Origin: Antedon mediterranea
Lineage: Eukaryota > Echinodermata > Crinoidea > Comatulida > Antedonidae
Assembly (NCBI RefSeq): GCF_964355755.1
Contig: NC_092679.1
Location: 6,572,001 to 6,636,000, forward strand
Direction: 5' to 3'
DNA length: 64,000 bases
Shown here: one piece after another, positions 45,707 through 58,725 of the stretch
Layout: each line of letters begins with the position of its first letter
How positions within the stretch are numbered: position 1 is the stretch's first letter
Made by a program: the position numbers and the translations under genes
Notes under the pieces: model-generated
Databases searched by the model: none
What the model saw: only the letters and a program-made list of their open reading frames with translations
Told to the model about the DNA's origin: nothing

Positions 45707-47918
45707 TGTGTTCAAAGTGAATCAACGACGTACCGTTTCAGAGTTCCTTCAAGTGCAGTCCTTATGAAAGAAAATACAAGTTAATTTTTACTTTCTTGGG
45801 AAATTAAAATGTATCAAATAAAACATTCAGTACTATATTTTAAGATAACATTTCTCACTGAAACCAGTCTACCTCTCTCTAATATGAATAAGGGTAGGAC
45901 AGGGTGTCAGAATCACCTTGATTTCTCAGTGAGTATTAAAGGAAATGGTTGACCTTTTTACTTATAAGTGGTATATAAACAAAACCCTCATTATTCTGTA
46001 TGATGCTATTCATCAGGAATGTCTATTTATCCTGATACTTGAACTTTGGACAACACGATTTGTCTATTTAAATTTTATGTCTTCAAATGATGCGGGTGGG
46101 CTAAAGCTTATAAAGGTTAGTTTGTTTTTGTTGCTAACCTTTTTTAAACAACTGGCTATAAATTTTATAATAAAAAATAATAAAATACCAGCATATATAT
46201 AGAGTTATAAGCGATACATAGCATTAAAGTACTCGTTATGCCCAGAAATAAGAGATTTTAATTAAAAATATCATTCTAGATAATTTCATATTTTTTGTAT
46301 TGTATATATTTATTTCAAATATAAATTCAAAGGCAAATTACTGAAAAAATGTGACCCAAGACTACAAAATGGCTGTAAAGTCATCATATATAAAAATTGT
46401 GATTTTATTATAATCAGAAAAATAATTACATAAGCTTTAAAATGAGGGGTAGATTATTTAAATTGAGCGCCTAGAAGCAAAGTGGGTATCAGTGGCTGGA
46501 TCTCAATAGAGATACAAAAAAAAAAAGCGAAAAGCTAAATCAAAACGATGAAGTAAAACAGGCAGAAAAATTACCAGAGCTTTTGGGCAACATTAAAATA
46601 TATATATATATGTAACATTAATATTAGTGGTTTGAAAATGATTAAATATGAATTTAATAATTTGTTAGATGTAAAAATAGTTGGCCTACATTGTAACATG
46701 TCTTTATGAAATTGAATAAATTTTAAAAAAAACCTGAATGAAAAAATACATTTAGAAGAATTGAATAATATTATAATATTAATGAATAAAATAGATACCC
46801 ACATTTAAGTGTCACAGTACTCAACTCACGCTATATGATACTCTTATTTTTAACAGCATCGTCGTGTTTATGATAGCAACATAACACCACAAAATCAACC
46901 TGCACCAGACATTTTCGGAACAATTTAAAGTCCCAAATTCAGCGATAAAACACCCCTACCGGTTAAGTAACGTACTGTAAAAGTGTATAGAAAATAATTA
47001 TGCTGGTAATTTCGTTGTTACGCCCCCAATACAATAACACTCTGCATGCATATGGAAAAGTTTGTGTGCCCTTGATGGGCTGTTCGATTATTGTATGGGG
47101 ACACTCACAATATACTTATTATTATTTTTATTAAATTTATAACCGTAACTTATATAATTATTTATTTTATTTCAATAGAACATATTGTTAACATGTCTGT
47201 TTTATTTTCTTTATACAAATATATGTTTATAAGGTTATTTACAAAATCTTTTTTATACATTTTACCAATTGTTTTTTGTTTGAGACCGGAAGTTACGTCC
47301 TCGTGATGGTAAACATAGAAGGCGACGAAGCATGACACGAATACGATAACACCACCAAAATGCATTCCAACGATTTTGTAGTATTATTTTAAAGTTTACT
47401 TTTTTGTTTTTTAAATGTTTGAAAGTACAAATAATCGATCTGCAACCCCCTGCCTTAAATAGGTAAATTGTTTATGTTATTTAAAGTTGTATAAAGTTCT
47501 TCACACCGAGGTTAAAAAACAGTTATTGCTTGGTTATTCTAAGCCAGCAAACATATGTGGCTGTACTGAGATTTCAGGGCGAAAACCGCCTTTTGCCTGG
47601 CAGAAGTGAGTTAATGAACACTAGGCTAGGCATCTGCTACACCCTAAACTTGTTATTAATGTGTTATAATAATGTTGTGATTTTGTCGTTGATTTAATGC
47701 ACTAACATACCTTTGTAAGCTTTAATAATTGATTCATTTAAAAAAAAATTATTTAAAAAGATTAATTTTTTCCATGTGATGTACTTATTTCATTTCAAAT
47801 AATTGCACATATTAATAATAATAATGAATATTAATTATTATACATACTGTAATAAATGACTGATGCTATTCTATTCTGTAGTAGGTGAAGCCTCTACAAT
47901 CTGTTTAGTAAGTCAACA
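45707..47918. other. divergent intergenic region, SLC46 / stonin
   Basis: AT-rich. Promoters and 5' UTR exons of both genes are expected here. A small minus-strand frame is listed separately. Nothing else is seen. Confidence 0.45.
47162..47365 (-). CDS. possible small membrane-protein ORF, unrecognised
   Basis: 67 codons beginning MHFGGVIVFVSCFVAFYVYH, a single hydrophobic helix, then a polar KKDFVNN-type tail. No family was recognised and the second half is AT-driven. It may equally be chance. Confidence 0.18.
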   Translation of the reverse strand: MHFGGVIVFVSCFVAFYVYHHEDVTSGLKQKTIGKMYKKDFVNNLINIYLYKENKTDMLTICSIEIK

Positions 47919-50900
47919 ATGAGTGGAAACATAGCAAGGATGTTTAATCAAGAAGAAATTGCAAGTGGAGAACTTGCCTCTGGTATCACTGATACACAGG
48001 AAGAACAACCAGCCAACAGATTAAACAACAATGTGGAACTTGATGATACTAATAATGATATATCCCAAGTAGCTGAAGAGCCAGCGGATCCCTTTGTTCT
48101 TAAAGACTTAACCCCCGAATTAAAAGACCAACTTATAAATTCCCTAAAGAAAAATAACATAGTAAACGAAGATATCAATCTACGACCTGAAACCCCAATT
48201 AAAACAGCTAATAATACAATTGTGGCCAACCAAAATCAAGGTGCCGCATCATCAAATTTCACCGACAATCTTGTTGATTTAAAACCAACTCTACCAGACC
48301 GAAATCATATTACAGACGCCTTAGAGAGTAACCTTGAAATGTTTACTGCACTCGGAGGAATTGATCGTGCTTCGTCCGCGGATTCAGAGGCAACATCTCT
48401 TTCATCCAGACAGTCATCAAGAATCATGCGTTCGTTCTCCAATGATGATGATGCCTCAAGCCAATCATCATCTGTCAGGAGTCATCAGGTAATACAGTTG
48501 TCTGAACCCCTCCCTTGGGACCCCCAACAACTCCCCCACCTCCTGATAATAATAGTTGGATTTATAGGGCACATAAAGGCTATGCACTTCACATTGAAAT
48601 TAACAAATTTTTAATAAAATATAAAAAAAAAAGTTTGCCACAAATGGCAATATGATCTATTCAGGGGACTTTTTCATGTGAAACTGATATGTCCCCTCCA
48701 ATATATTGAAAATGATACATTAATAATTAAAGTGCTAATGTAATTGAGGAAGCTAGTTTTAATAGCTAATAAAAATAAAACAAAGCTAATTAATCTGTTT
48801 CGGGCAATCAATATTTGATTACTTCCTGAAGTAGTCATCAACTTTCGTCCGTGTTAAAGATTCAGAAAGTTAATAATTCCTTACATGATTGAAATTAAGC
48901 ATTACCAATTCTACACAATTAATTACCTTATTGCTAAATTAAATTGCCAATCAAAATTTGTTAATGAAAATGTGTTCATGCCATTGCCAGGACTAAAAAA
49001 AAACAAATAACTGTCAATCATAGAATAAAGTGTGTAGTTTTAGTTGGCTAAGTAGGCGATAATTTTTTTGTTTCGGGTAATCATGAAAAAGCCATCAGGA
49101 AGACCAGAGTTTCCTTAGTTGAACAATAGTTCTATTATTTTACTAAAGCTTTTATTTATGTTTCCAAATTATATATTTTGCTTATTTTGAGAATGTTTAT
49201 TTTACCCACAGAGACAAGGCAGTGGATCTAAGAACTGGGTCCAGTTTGATGATCCTCAGAGATCAAGCAGGTCTCATGTTCCTATACAATATACAGGTAA
49301 ATCAATGTTTGGTACTACAGTAACTTCAAATTGAATTTTTACTATTTTCTTGAGCGATACAGTTAAATATTTAATAACACTTTCTGTTCTGCTTTTTAAC
49401 TTTTGATTTGGTTCTAAAATAAACTGAACTGATATTAACTTGGGCCAGAATTATATAATTAATTATGTTACATACATTGCATTATAGGGCCTCTTCAGCT
49501 GTACTGCTGTTTTAGTACAGCTGTTATCTACCCTCAACAAACATAAAAACACAATAATAACATTTCAAGTTTCCCTTTTCCACATAATTGTACAAAAATG
49601 TAAAATAGTACAGTATGTGACATTATTGAGTACGTTACTTTGAACTTCTTATCATAATTTAATATGTACACAAGTAATTAAAATAGTTTTGTTTTTTTTT
49701 GTCAGATAATATTGAACTACATGTGGCATAATTGTTTCAACATTTATTGCTTACATTCAGTATGTAAATATATTTGACATTTGAAATTGTGAAATTAATA
49801 TTCGATCTACTATCAGTAGAATTTATTTAAAATAGCTAGTTTAAGGAAGCTAAGAATCAATATATGATGTCTATTATGTCTTTATCATATTTACAGGAAA
49901 TTCTTAAGTCTTTCCCAGGCATGGCATGGATCATATTACCTATCATTATTAGGAACAAAACAAGTTTAAGGAAAAATCCCAAATATGCTGAATCAATATT
50001 CAAGTCTTTTGTCATTCATTTTTTTTTTAAATTTATCGTACAGCCGAAACTAGGCTAGCCTCTCTCTTCCGATGTCGTCTTGTCAACGGATGTCCGGCCA
50101 AATTAGGATAACCGATATCTAGGGCGGCTACGGAAATTGTTGTCTTCTAGCTTTAGATAGAATTCAAATTAGTGAACAATACATTGTTTGTGTGCATTGT
50201 CAATGGTGTTTACTAAAGCTTAGACAATCACTATAACAATACATCATAGGCTACAAACAATATTTCGTATTCGTGGGCGACATTCAGAGAACAATGACCT
50301 ACGATCTACCTACATGTAGGCTACTAAAGGTTATGTGTAGATACGAAGCAGTAATTTCTTGCTGTACTGTATGATCTTTGCATGTATTGGGTCTTTGGTT
50401 GTATGGTTCTTAAATTCTCTAAAATTGAGAAATGGAATAAAGAAGCAACAATTGTTGCTGCATGCACAAGAATTCAAATGATGTGTGTATGTTTCCTAGC
50501 CATCGCAAATCTCAAGCTACCTGGTAAATCATGTAAAAATTAGACAAACCTAAATTGTAACTTTAGAAGTGACAAGCAAGACAATTTTCGAGCTAGAATG
50601 CTTGATGAAATCAATGCTTTTATGCATAACTACTGTATGGCAAATTTTATGCAATTACATCATTCATCCACCTGCAACATATATATTCAAAACAATTTTC
50701 AACTGGTGGTAATAAAATATCTGAATTATGTCTTCATTTGGGTTCCATTTTGATGTCTTCTCATTTTTGTGAATGGAGAAATAAATTCTATGATGCATGA
50801 CAGATAAAGAAGTTCTGGTCAATTGTTAATTCGTTACCGCTATTTAACACTTGATCTAATTGTTATCATTTAATTAAATCAATTTCATAGGTAAAAATTT

Positions 50901-53900
50901 CTAATTATTTTATGCAAACGTGACCTAGTGGCTTAATTAAATATCTTAGAATTCAATTGACAGAGGATAAAAATTTATTGAAGCATGCAATTTGATCAAT
51001 CTCAGTCAATCGTTTCGTGCCAGATGTTGACAGCATTGTCACACGTTTGTATTCAAAAATTGACCTTTGACCATTGATTTTATGGTTCATTGAACACTTG
51101 CCAGTCTGCTTGCGGAAAGTGTGAGGGCAGGTGTTAATATTTTGATAAGTTCAATACAGTATTCATTGGATATTCAATTCTGTACTGTTTATTAAATTAT
51201 GGTGAATTATATGAATTTCTTATTATTCCACTATATTGTAGTAACTAGCCCTGGGCTAGTTAAAATGCAGGCAAACTATATACCGATTTTATATGATAGA
51301 TAGAATGTTTTATTATACAACATGGAATATTTATACTGGTATCAGCAATTTATAGCCCAACTAGACGTTTGGCTAGCTATCAAACCTCAATTAGTATATG
51401 CAACCCCTTTAAACTTTGACAACACAATTATAACATTTTTTTTTTCATTGAATAATTATTTTTTTCTTTAGCAGCACCCTCTACTTTTTTATTTTCACCT
51501 AGGTATAGTTTTCTTTTAGCAAGACTATATCAATTTAATTAGTAGAGAATTAACACAAAAGCGCTTAAAAAAGATGGATATTAAACCAGGTTTTTTTATT
51601 GTGTTAACGTCTCTTTAATACCATACAGTACTACTTCTAATGCACACACCCACGCTTCTTTCGGCATCTTTAATTTCTAATGAATAAATAAATCACATAT
51701 TACAACAAAACAAATAAGACACAAAGGATTTATAATTATCAATTTTAATTAGAACAGCCAACAGATTCTGAAATCATCTATTTTAATGAAAATCTTTTTG
51801 AAAACATGTGACTGCTTTATTAAAATTCTAGATAAATATTAATATTTTTAATTAATTTTGAAAAAAATTTTGGAACTATAACAATAATTCTGACATATTG
51901 TGTAAATATACAATATAAGAAATTAATTGTAATTTATGTTGCTCGCTTTGAAAATAACGTATTGTTAAAGCACACACAGAAATGTAATCAGTTGTGAGTC
52001 ATATTATATGAGAAAGAAGAAAAAAAAGCTCTTTAATTTGCATCAGTTAATGCACCAGTAGATATTATTAAATGTGCAATACCAACACGAGACAGGCTGG
52101 TTGCTAACAGTTATTCATCTTCGTCGTCTGCTGCTTTTATTGAAGTCGTTAATTCAAAGGTGCTCTTATGGTAATAGAAAAGTGGGCAGGCTGATTCAGC
52201 GTTGACTTGACTCCATGCTGTTTTTCTCTTTCTTGGATACCAATACAGTTCTATTCTTTCCTACTATAAGTGTTATTCTCTGTGGAAGGAAATAGTATGT
52301 ATAAGAGGTTAGATAAAGGTACTGTAGTAGTATACTATTATTATTATGTTTTAATTTTAATTTAAAAAAAATCATAGTCTTTGTTTACTGAGCGGCTAGT
52401 GCTATCAAAGTGGTAATATTTGATGGGTGGAAAATATGTGTATGATCGTTCTATGGTTTTATTATTAGTATTATGGATCTGTATGGTAAACACATTTAGT
52501 TTTGTTTATATTCAATTATTTATTGGTAATTTCAATCCTACATATCTATAACAATAACATTAATAAAACAGTAATATTATTTACCAAGTTTCAATGATTT
52601 TACATTCTGATTTGAGCTGAAACTAATATAAAAGAAGTACACCATACACAGTGTCAGATTCTAAAGTCCCTTCTTGTCCATCGCATCAAATTTAATAATT
52701 AATAAATAAAATTTAGATAAATTAACCATATTAATTTTATTTATTTAGCTGAAATTTACAGTACACCAATGCATTCTTGCATCAAGAAATTCCATTTACA
52801 TATTTGACAATGGTCCTGTTTTTATCAAAGTTTATGTGACAACAAAATGTGATGTACCCATATATGGACATGATGATGTCATATCACTACCATATGTGTG
52901 TATATCACCATATCTTTTGGACACTCCACAGTTTTGTTGTCAAACTAGTTTGATAGCGTAGACAGAGCAATTACAAAAATCATTTTAAAACTTTATTCAC
53001 ATATAATTCACTTTTCCTTGAAGGCAGATAAGTGAATCTCTAATTGAAATCATTATAAGCCAATTTATTTTTCATTGTATTCCCAAGGTTAACAACATAT
53101 ATAGAATGCCACGAGCAGCAATGTGCTGGTACAGAACAATATTAATGTTTTTATTTAATTATCCTCTTAAAACGAATCATTCAAATGCACAGATGAATGT
53201 GCAACTTAGACAAAACCATTATTATATACATTTCAAACACTCAGTATACTCGGTACACTCAACTTGTTTGAAACTTTGACTTTCTCAAATTTTGTAACGC
53301 TTCGAAGCTTTGAAAACCAAGAAAGTTCAAAGGTTGTCAAAATGTTTCTACTAACTACCATATTTAACTATTCAGTAGGAGACCTACTAGATAGTAATTA
53401 AATTCACCTTTTAGGAATCCTGTCTCTGCCTAGTTGTATATGTTGTTTTTTTTGTTCATTTTAACAGTATTGTGTTTTTATGTATTATCTGCGGACAAAA
53501 TAAATAAAGACATTTTTTGGAAGCGTGCTTTGATAGAGCTGACAGTTTTTGCATAATTTGCATTTTTTACACTACTCTGTGCTATACAGTAAGTGAGGTT
53601 CCATTTCAGGACAATACATGACGTGTACAAATCTGTTCCGTTCTTTCATACTGTACAATTTCTAACTGTGATGAGAGGAACAGTCCATAACCGTCATGGT
53701 CTGTTGAATTACTATTTCCTTCATCTACCATCCCAAAATGAAAGCTTGTTTACCATCTTCAGCACATTATGCTACATTAATGTACTTGGGACATAGTACA
53801 TTAACATGATAATGCGATGCACCTGTTATTTGACATTAAGATTTAAGACACAGTTGTAAAATCCTTTGTTTACATAGGCGTTGAAACTGTATGATGGAAT

Positions 53901-56900
53901 TAACAGTCCAATTTAATGTATGCACATGTAATACCGTAAATCTTCTAATTGTAACCCTGGGTTATTATTCTTTGATTGTTTTTTACGGTGGGTTACTATT
54001 AGAAGGGGGTGGGGGGGGGGGTACTATTACTGAAATTAGGCACCTGAAAATAGTAACCCACCCCCAACTTTTCCGGTCAGCAACTCATAGCAAAATAATA
54101 AAAAATTACGAATAAACAAGTCTGGTTAAACTCTAAATTTATTTTATAAACTCAAAAAGACTTAATTCTCTTCCACCCCCAAGATCAACATGCTACTTAT
54201 TTTCAAAATATGGCTGCATCATAAGTTTTTGTGACTCTAATTTGGTTGCAGCTAAAAGTTGCCTAGCAGTTTATTTTGTGCTGCCTTTTAACCAGTTACC
54301 ACAAAATTGTCCTGTTTGTGCTCCCAAGAAATTGCAGTTAATTTATTCACACTATTTTTAAACTGGTTATTTTTATGCAGCAGAAACAGGACCATAGTCA
54401 CATAATGTAGTTACATTGGTAAATGTAGTTACATTGGTAATTATTTTTTAAAAGATTAATTCGATTTTAAAATTTTATTTTCATAGGATCTTCTATTCGT
54501 AGTAGTGATTTAACATCAGAGAAAAGTTGGGTGACAGATGACAGACAATCAGACTTTGGAGAAACACATGAAACCCATTCTCATGATTATATTCGTCTGA
54601 ATTCAACTAAATCACCAGTACCAGAGAACTGGGTGACATTTGAAGACAACTCACAACCGGTACCATCAAGACCAGCCAAACCGGAATCTCCTATTCCATC
54701 TGCGCGTGACTTAGGAGCCAAGACCCCCGACACTCCAACAGCTGTTCCTACTAATTGGGTTGCTTTTGAGGATGATGAGAAGCGATCAACAATTTTGCGA
54801 TCACCTATTCACCAATCATTGACAGGAAAATCTTCTGGGTCCCAAGCATCTAGAGAGTTGACACTGACTTCAACATCTGAAGAGGGAACTCCAACCAGAG
54901 TTTTACCAGAAAGGAATATTCCCTCTCGAGGAAATCCATTTGCAGAGGAACTCCAAAAACAAAAGGATAGTGCTTTCATTGAACATGCATTACAGAATCG
55001 ACCAACTTCTCCATACAATCCATTCATAGGAGGTGGAGGAGAAGTGACTTCACCATTAAGAAAAAATTGGCAAACCTTTGACGATACTCAACCAGTTAAA
55101 AATCCATTTAATGTTAAACAGACATCACAAGCACATATATCGCAACCATACCAAAGACAACTATCAAATCCAATTACACCAGATGTTCCATCTGGTGAAG
55201 TCGTACAGGACTATGCTCTTTCACAAAAGGCAACAGGATCAAAAGACAATTGGGAAAACTTCATCGCTTCACAAATGGGGAAGCCAAAGTTAAAGAAGGT
55301 TGGCAGTGACATCACCGCCGTCACAAACACTCATCAACCGTTTGACCAGAAGCCAACCATTCTCCAGCAATCCAGAGGGGCTTCTGTGTCATCAGCAACA
55401 AATAGACCAGTATCAACTTTAGAAGATCCATTAGGCGAAGAGTTTATAGATACGTACCCTATACCAGAGGTTGATTTTGAAGCAGGATGGAAGCTTATGC
55501 TACGACATCCTGGAAAGAAGAGGCTTGCAGGTGCCAGAACGTGGAAAACAGTCTTTGTAAAGATAACTGATGGAAATATAATCCAACTATTTGACAGTGA
55601 ATCATCTCGCGAGCCATTCAGTGAGATTCAATTACAATCCAATTATGAAATTAGTGATCCCACGTTACAAAGCTATGACGGAATGGGTAAAGTTCATAAA
55701 GTGTACCTTTTCTACATGTCTTATGTGGAGAAGAGGAAATACAGTGCTAATGCACCGTTTGAAAAAATGAAAAAAGCTGATGAGCTGTTAAAAATAGGAT
55801 CAACATCGGTTGATGACTTGAACTCGTTTGTGCGATGCGTTAATGATTCTCTTATGAGCTTAGAAGTTTCCCGAGAACGTGGCGTACAGTATCATAGCGA
55901 ATGCGTAATCCTCGATGTGATAGATCGTTTCCGTGCCTTAATAGGTACTGAAGGTGTTGTTGAAAAACAATCTACTTCTGTTAGTATATCTTGCATCGCG
56001 TTTGTGTCGGGAATGCCGGATTGCGCAATAGGATTAAATGACTTTCAGCGGAAGGATGTTGAGGTCACAGCGCGACAGGATATTATACCAAGCAAGACGG
56101 AGAGATGGTTAAAAATGGAGGCGGTTGAATTCCATCATTGCGTCGATAAGGAAGCATTTATTGACTCGCATTTGATTAAGTTTACGCCATTGGAAGCGTG
56201 TAAGTTTGAGTTAATGAGGTTTAAAGTTAAGTCACACTTAGAACAAACACTCCCTCTCATGGTAAGAGTGCAGCTTGGAGGTGAGGGACATCATTTGCAA
56301 TTGAGAGCTGATGTTATTGTTCGAGGTAAGTGTTGCAAATATAAATATTAATGAGATATTGTACATATTTAATTTTTGCAACGTTGGCTTTGACATTAAA
56401 GATAATTTAATTCAAAATATTTTTAATATTTTCTGTAAGAGTATCCTCGTATCAAAGTGTATGTAGTCGCCAGTCTACTACATAACTGTTTGTATCGTTT
56501 AATAGTTGATTTCCTCGCCCTCTCTTTAACAATGTACCAATAAATCCTTTCTCTTTTAACAAAGACATTCAATATTTAACAAAGTATAATTTTCTTTTTC
56601 GTAATTAGAACCCTAAGACACACTTCTATTAAGGAAGATTCATTTCACCATTTTATATCCGATTTCTTTGTAATATATACGTTTCAGTGTGTCATTTTAC
56701 AATTCTGTCTAAAATTTCACAAACTTGATCTAGATTCCTTTGTATATAGAAAGTGCACGTGTCTGATCTATTTCACTAGAAATTAAATTGAATGTTGTTT
56801 TGTAATATAAGTGTATAAGTTTAAATTGACTGTTAGTATTACAAACATTTTAATTTAGTGATCCACTTTATAAGTATATCCCATTCCCAACATGCAATGC

Positions 56901-58725
56901 TCTCTTCCTATTTATGTGTACATAAAAAAACTGTTTAGATTATTAAAGATCATAAAAAATAAAGATTTTTAAAATCAGACTTTTATTAGGCCATTTTGAA
57001 TGAATATTACAGTTTTTTAAGGTAAATATTTTTTTTGCAGATTTTTTAAGTGAATAATTAATGTGACCTTAAAATTCAATTCAACAAACAAATTAAACAA
57101 ATATTTATTCAGTGGGACAATATATCTTTAAAAGGCAAAACTGCTTTTTTTGCTTAAATGTTAAATGTGCTTTTCTTACAGGGAGTCACGAGAGAATGTC
57201 TTCTAGTCACTGTGTGTGCTGTGACATCGTAATACGAATGCCGATACCTCAGAGTTGGGTTCATATATTCCGAAAGAAGAAGAGGTTTGGACAAACTTCA
57301 GTGAAATCGGCAACAAAGAAATCCGGAAAGATAAAAAAAGGTTTTGGATTTTTAATATTCATAGTAGTTGTATCACATGATTGTGATGGTTGATTTATTT
57401 TGTCACGCCTTACCAAGCAATTTACTAACATTAGTAATATGGAGACAAAATGATATGGAATAATTCTCCAATTATTAATTTTTAAGGAAATATTTACTGT
57501 TAATACCCCGATACGTCACTGTGTTGCACTGCGGTCTAGTGAGAACCACTCTTTAGTGGCATGATAGAGAAGTAACAAATTTAAAATGTATTTTTTTTCA
57601 GGAAGCAATCACCCAAGTCTTTTAGAAACCTCAGTAGGAGTAGCCAAGTATGAACATGCTTTTGGTGCAATTGTTTGGAGAATTCCAAAACTTCCAGAGA
57701 AAAATCATTGTATGTACATTGTTCGTTTTTTTTCCATTCTGTATTATTATACAGTTTAAAGATGTATTAGGTAATAATTAATAAAATAAATAAATGTATG
57801 ATTGTAGAGCAGTGTGTTTTGGATGTTGCAGTTTGAATCCTACACTCGTCGCATTGCTTGTATCGTTGAACAAGACTCTCTACTTACGTTTGCCTCTCTC
57901 CACCCAGGTGTATAAATAGGTACCTGGTATACAGTAGGTCAAAAGCACAATTGTGTTGATTACTAGCTGCATTTATGCGAGTATGTATCCATATGTGTTT
58001 GATAAATAATGAATGGAGTAATAATGTGAAGCGTTTAGAGTGTTGTTTTAATTGTACATTAGAAATTAAAACACCACTTTATGCTAGACAATTCATTCAC
58101 TGAAAATGAAACATTAGGAGAAATTAGTTGAGGTAATGAGGTAGTTATATATATTGTACAATTTACGTATTATGTATTTTCGTACAGATCTAATTAATTA
58201 ATTAATTAGTTTACATTTTGTTTTGATGTTATGTATTAGTATTTAGAACTTTGTGGCTTATGTTATATGTAATTTTGTCTGTAAATTGGATGCACCATTA
58301 ACTGATAAATGTGTGCCACCGATATAAAGGTGATTCCTATGAATAAATAAAAATAAATAGAAGCATTGTGCAACAAGCTCTATATAAGAATGAGTATGTA
58401 TATTTTTAACAGGCTATTACTACAGTCAAGTCCTGTTTGTTTTGCAGATGGGAATTCCAATCACATTTTCATGTGCCATTTAACGATGGCAAACAGTCAG
58501 TACATACCGAAGACGTTCCAGCAGAAGGCTCACGTTGACTTTACCATGCCGCATTCCACGGCCTCAAAGACTATCATACGCTCTTTGTCAATAACCAATG
58601 AACGAGCACCAGAAAAACGTGTCCGCTACTCTGCACGTTACGAATACATGGTGAATATCGAGAACCATTATCTCGCATTAGGCGGCGAGACGGAGGATGA
58701 TCCTACAGGGTGTAGTTTGCAGTAG
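47919..58725 (+). CDS. STON2: stonin (clathrin/AP-2 endocytic adaptor)
   Basis: Six coding exons: 47919-48488, 49212-49296, 54487-56325, 57182-57340, 57602-57709 and 58448-58725; phases consistent, 1012 aa (human stonin 2 about 905). The N-terminal half is disordered and carries AP-2 ear-binding WxxF motifs (WVQF near 199, WVTF 267, WVAF 309, WQTF 413, WENF 474) and three EH-domain-binding NPF motifs (about 368, 396, 424). The stonin homology domain starts near residue 545 (VDFEAGWKLMLRHPGKKR), followed by a mu-homology domain from about 680 to the end (HSECVILDVIDRF; VCCDIVIRMPIPQSW; ARYEYMVNIE). Known: stonins sort synaptotagmin during synaptic-vesicle endocytosis. Vertebrates have two stonins; this is probably the single ancestral form. 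The exon 4 donor (AAAG/GTTTTG) is weak. Exon 2 is very short between introns of 0.7 and 5.2 kb. Confidence 0.93.
52824..52969. mobile_element. MITE family A, copy 6
   Basis: ATATATGGACATGATGATGT and CATATCACTACCATATG inside; right end TTTGATAGCGTAGACAGAGC. The left end is degraded. It lies in the large intron 2 of the stonin gene. Confidence 0.7.
53934..54085. repeat. inverted-repeat element with G-run
   Basis: GTAACCCTGGGTTATTATTC and GGGTTACTATTAGAAGGGGG on one side, then AAAATAGTAACCCACCCCCA on the other, with an interrupted run of about 17 G (54007-54026). Probably a degenerate MITE. Stonin intron 2. Confidence 0.4.
57800..58050 (+). repeat. tRNA-derived SINE (probable)
   Basis: B-box-like GTTTGAATCCTACACTCG, then CTCTCTCCACCCAGGTGTAT and AATAGGTACCTGG, ending in a short repeat-rich tail. 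This layout is common in invertebrate tRNA-derived SINEs. It lies in the last stonin intron. Confidence 0.45.

Noticed and set aside
45707-45715. Earlier SLC46 start three codons upstream
   Set aside because: That codon is TTG; the first ATG in frame is at 45706 and precedes MGCCRQ.
53593-53796. Plus-strand frame in the stonin intron
   Set aside because: No splice sites, family resemblance or codon pattern to support it.
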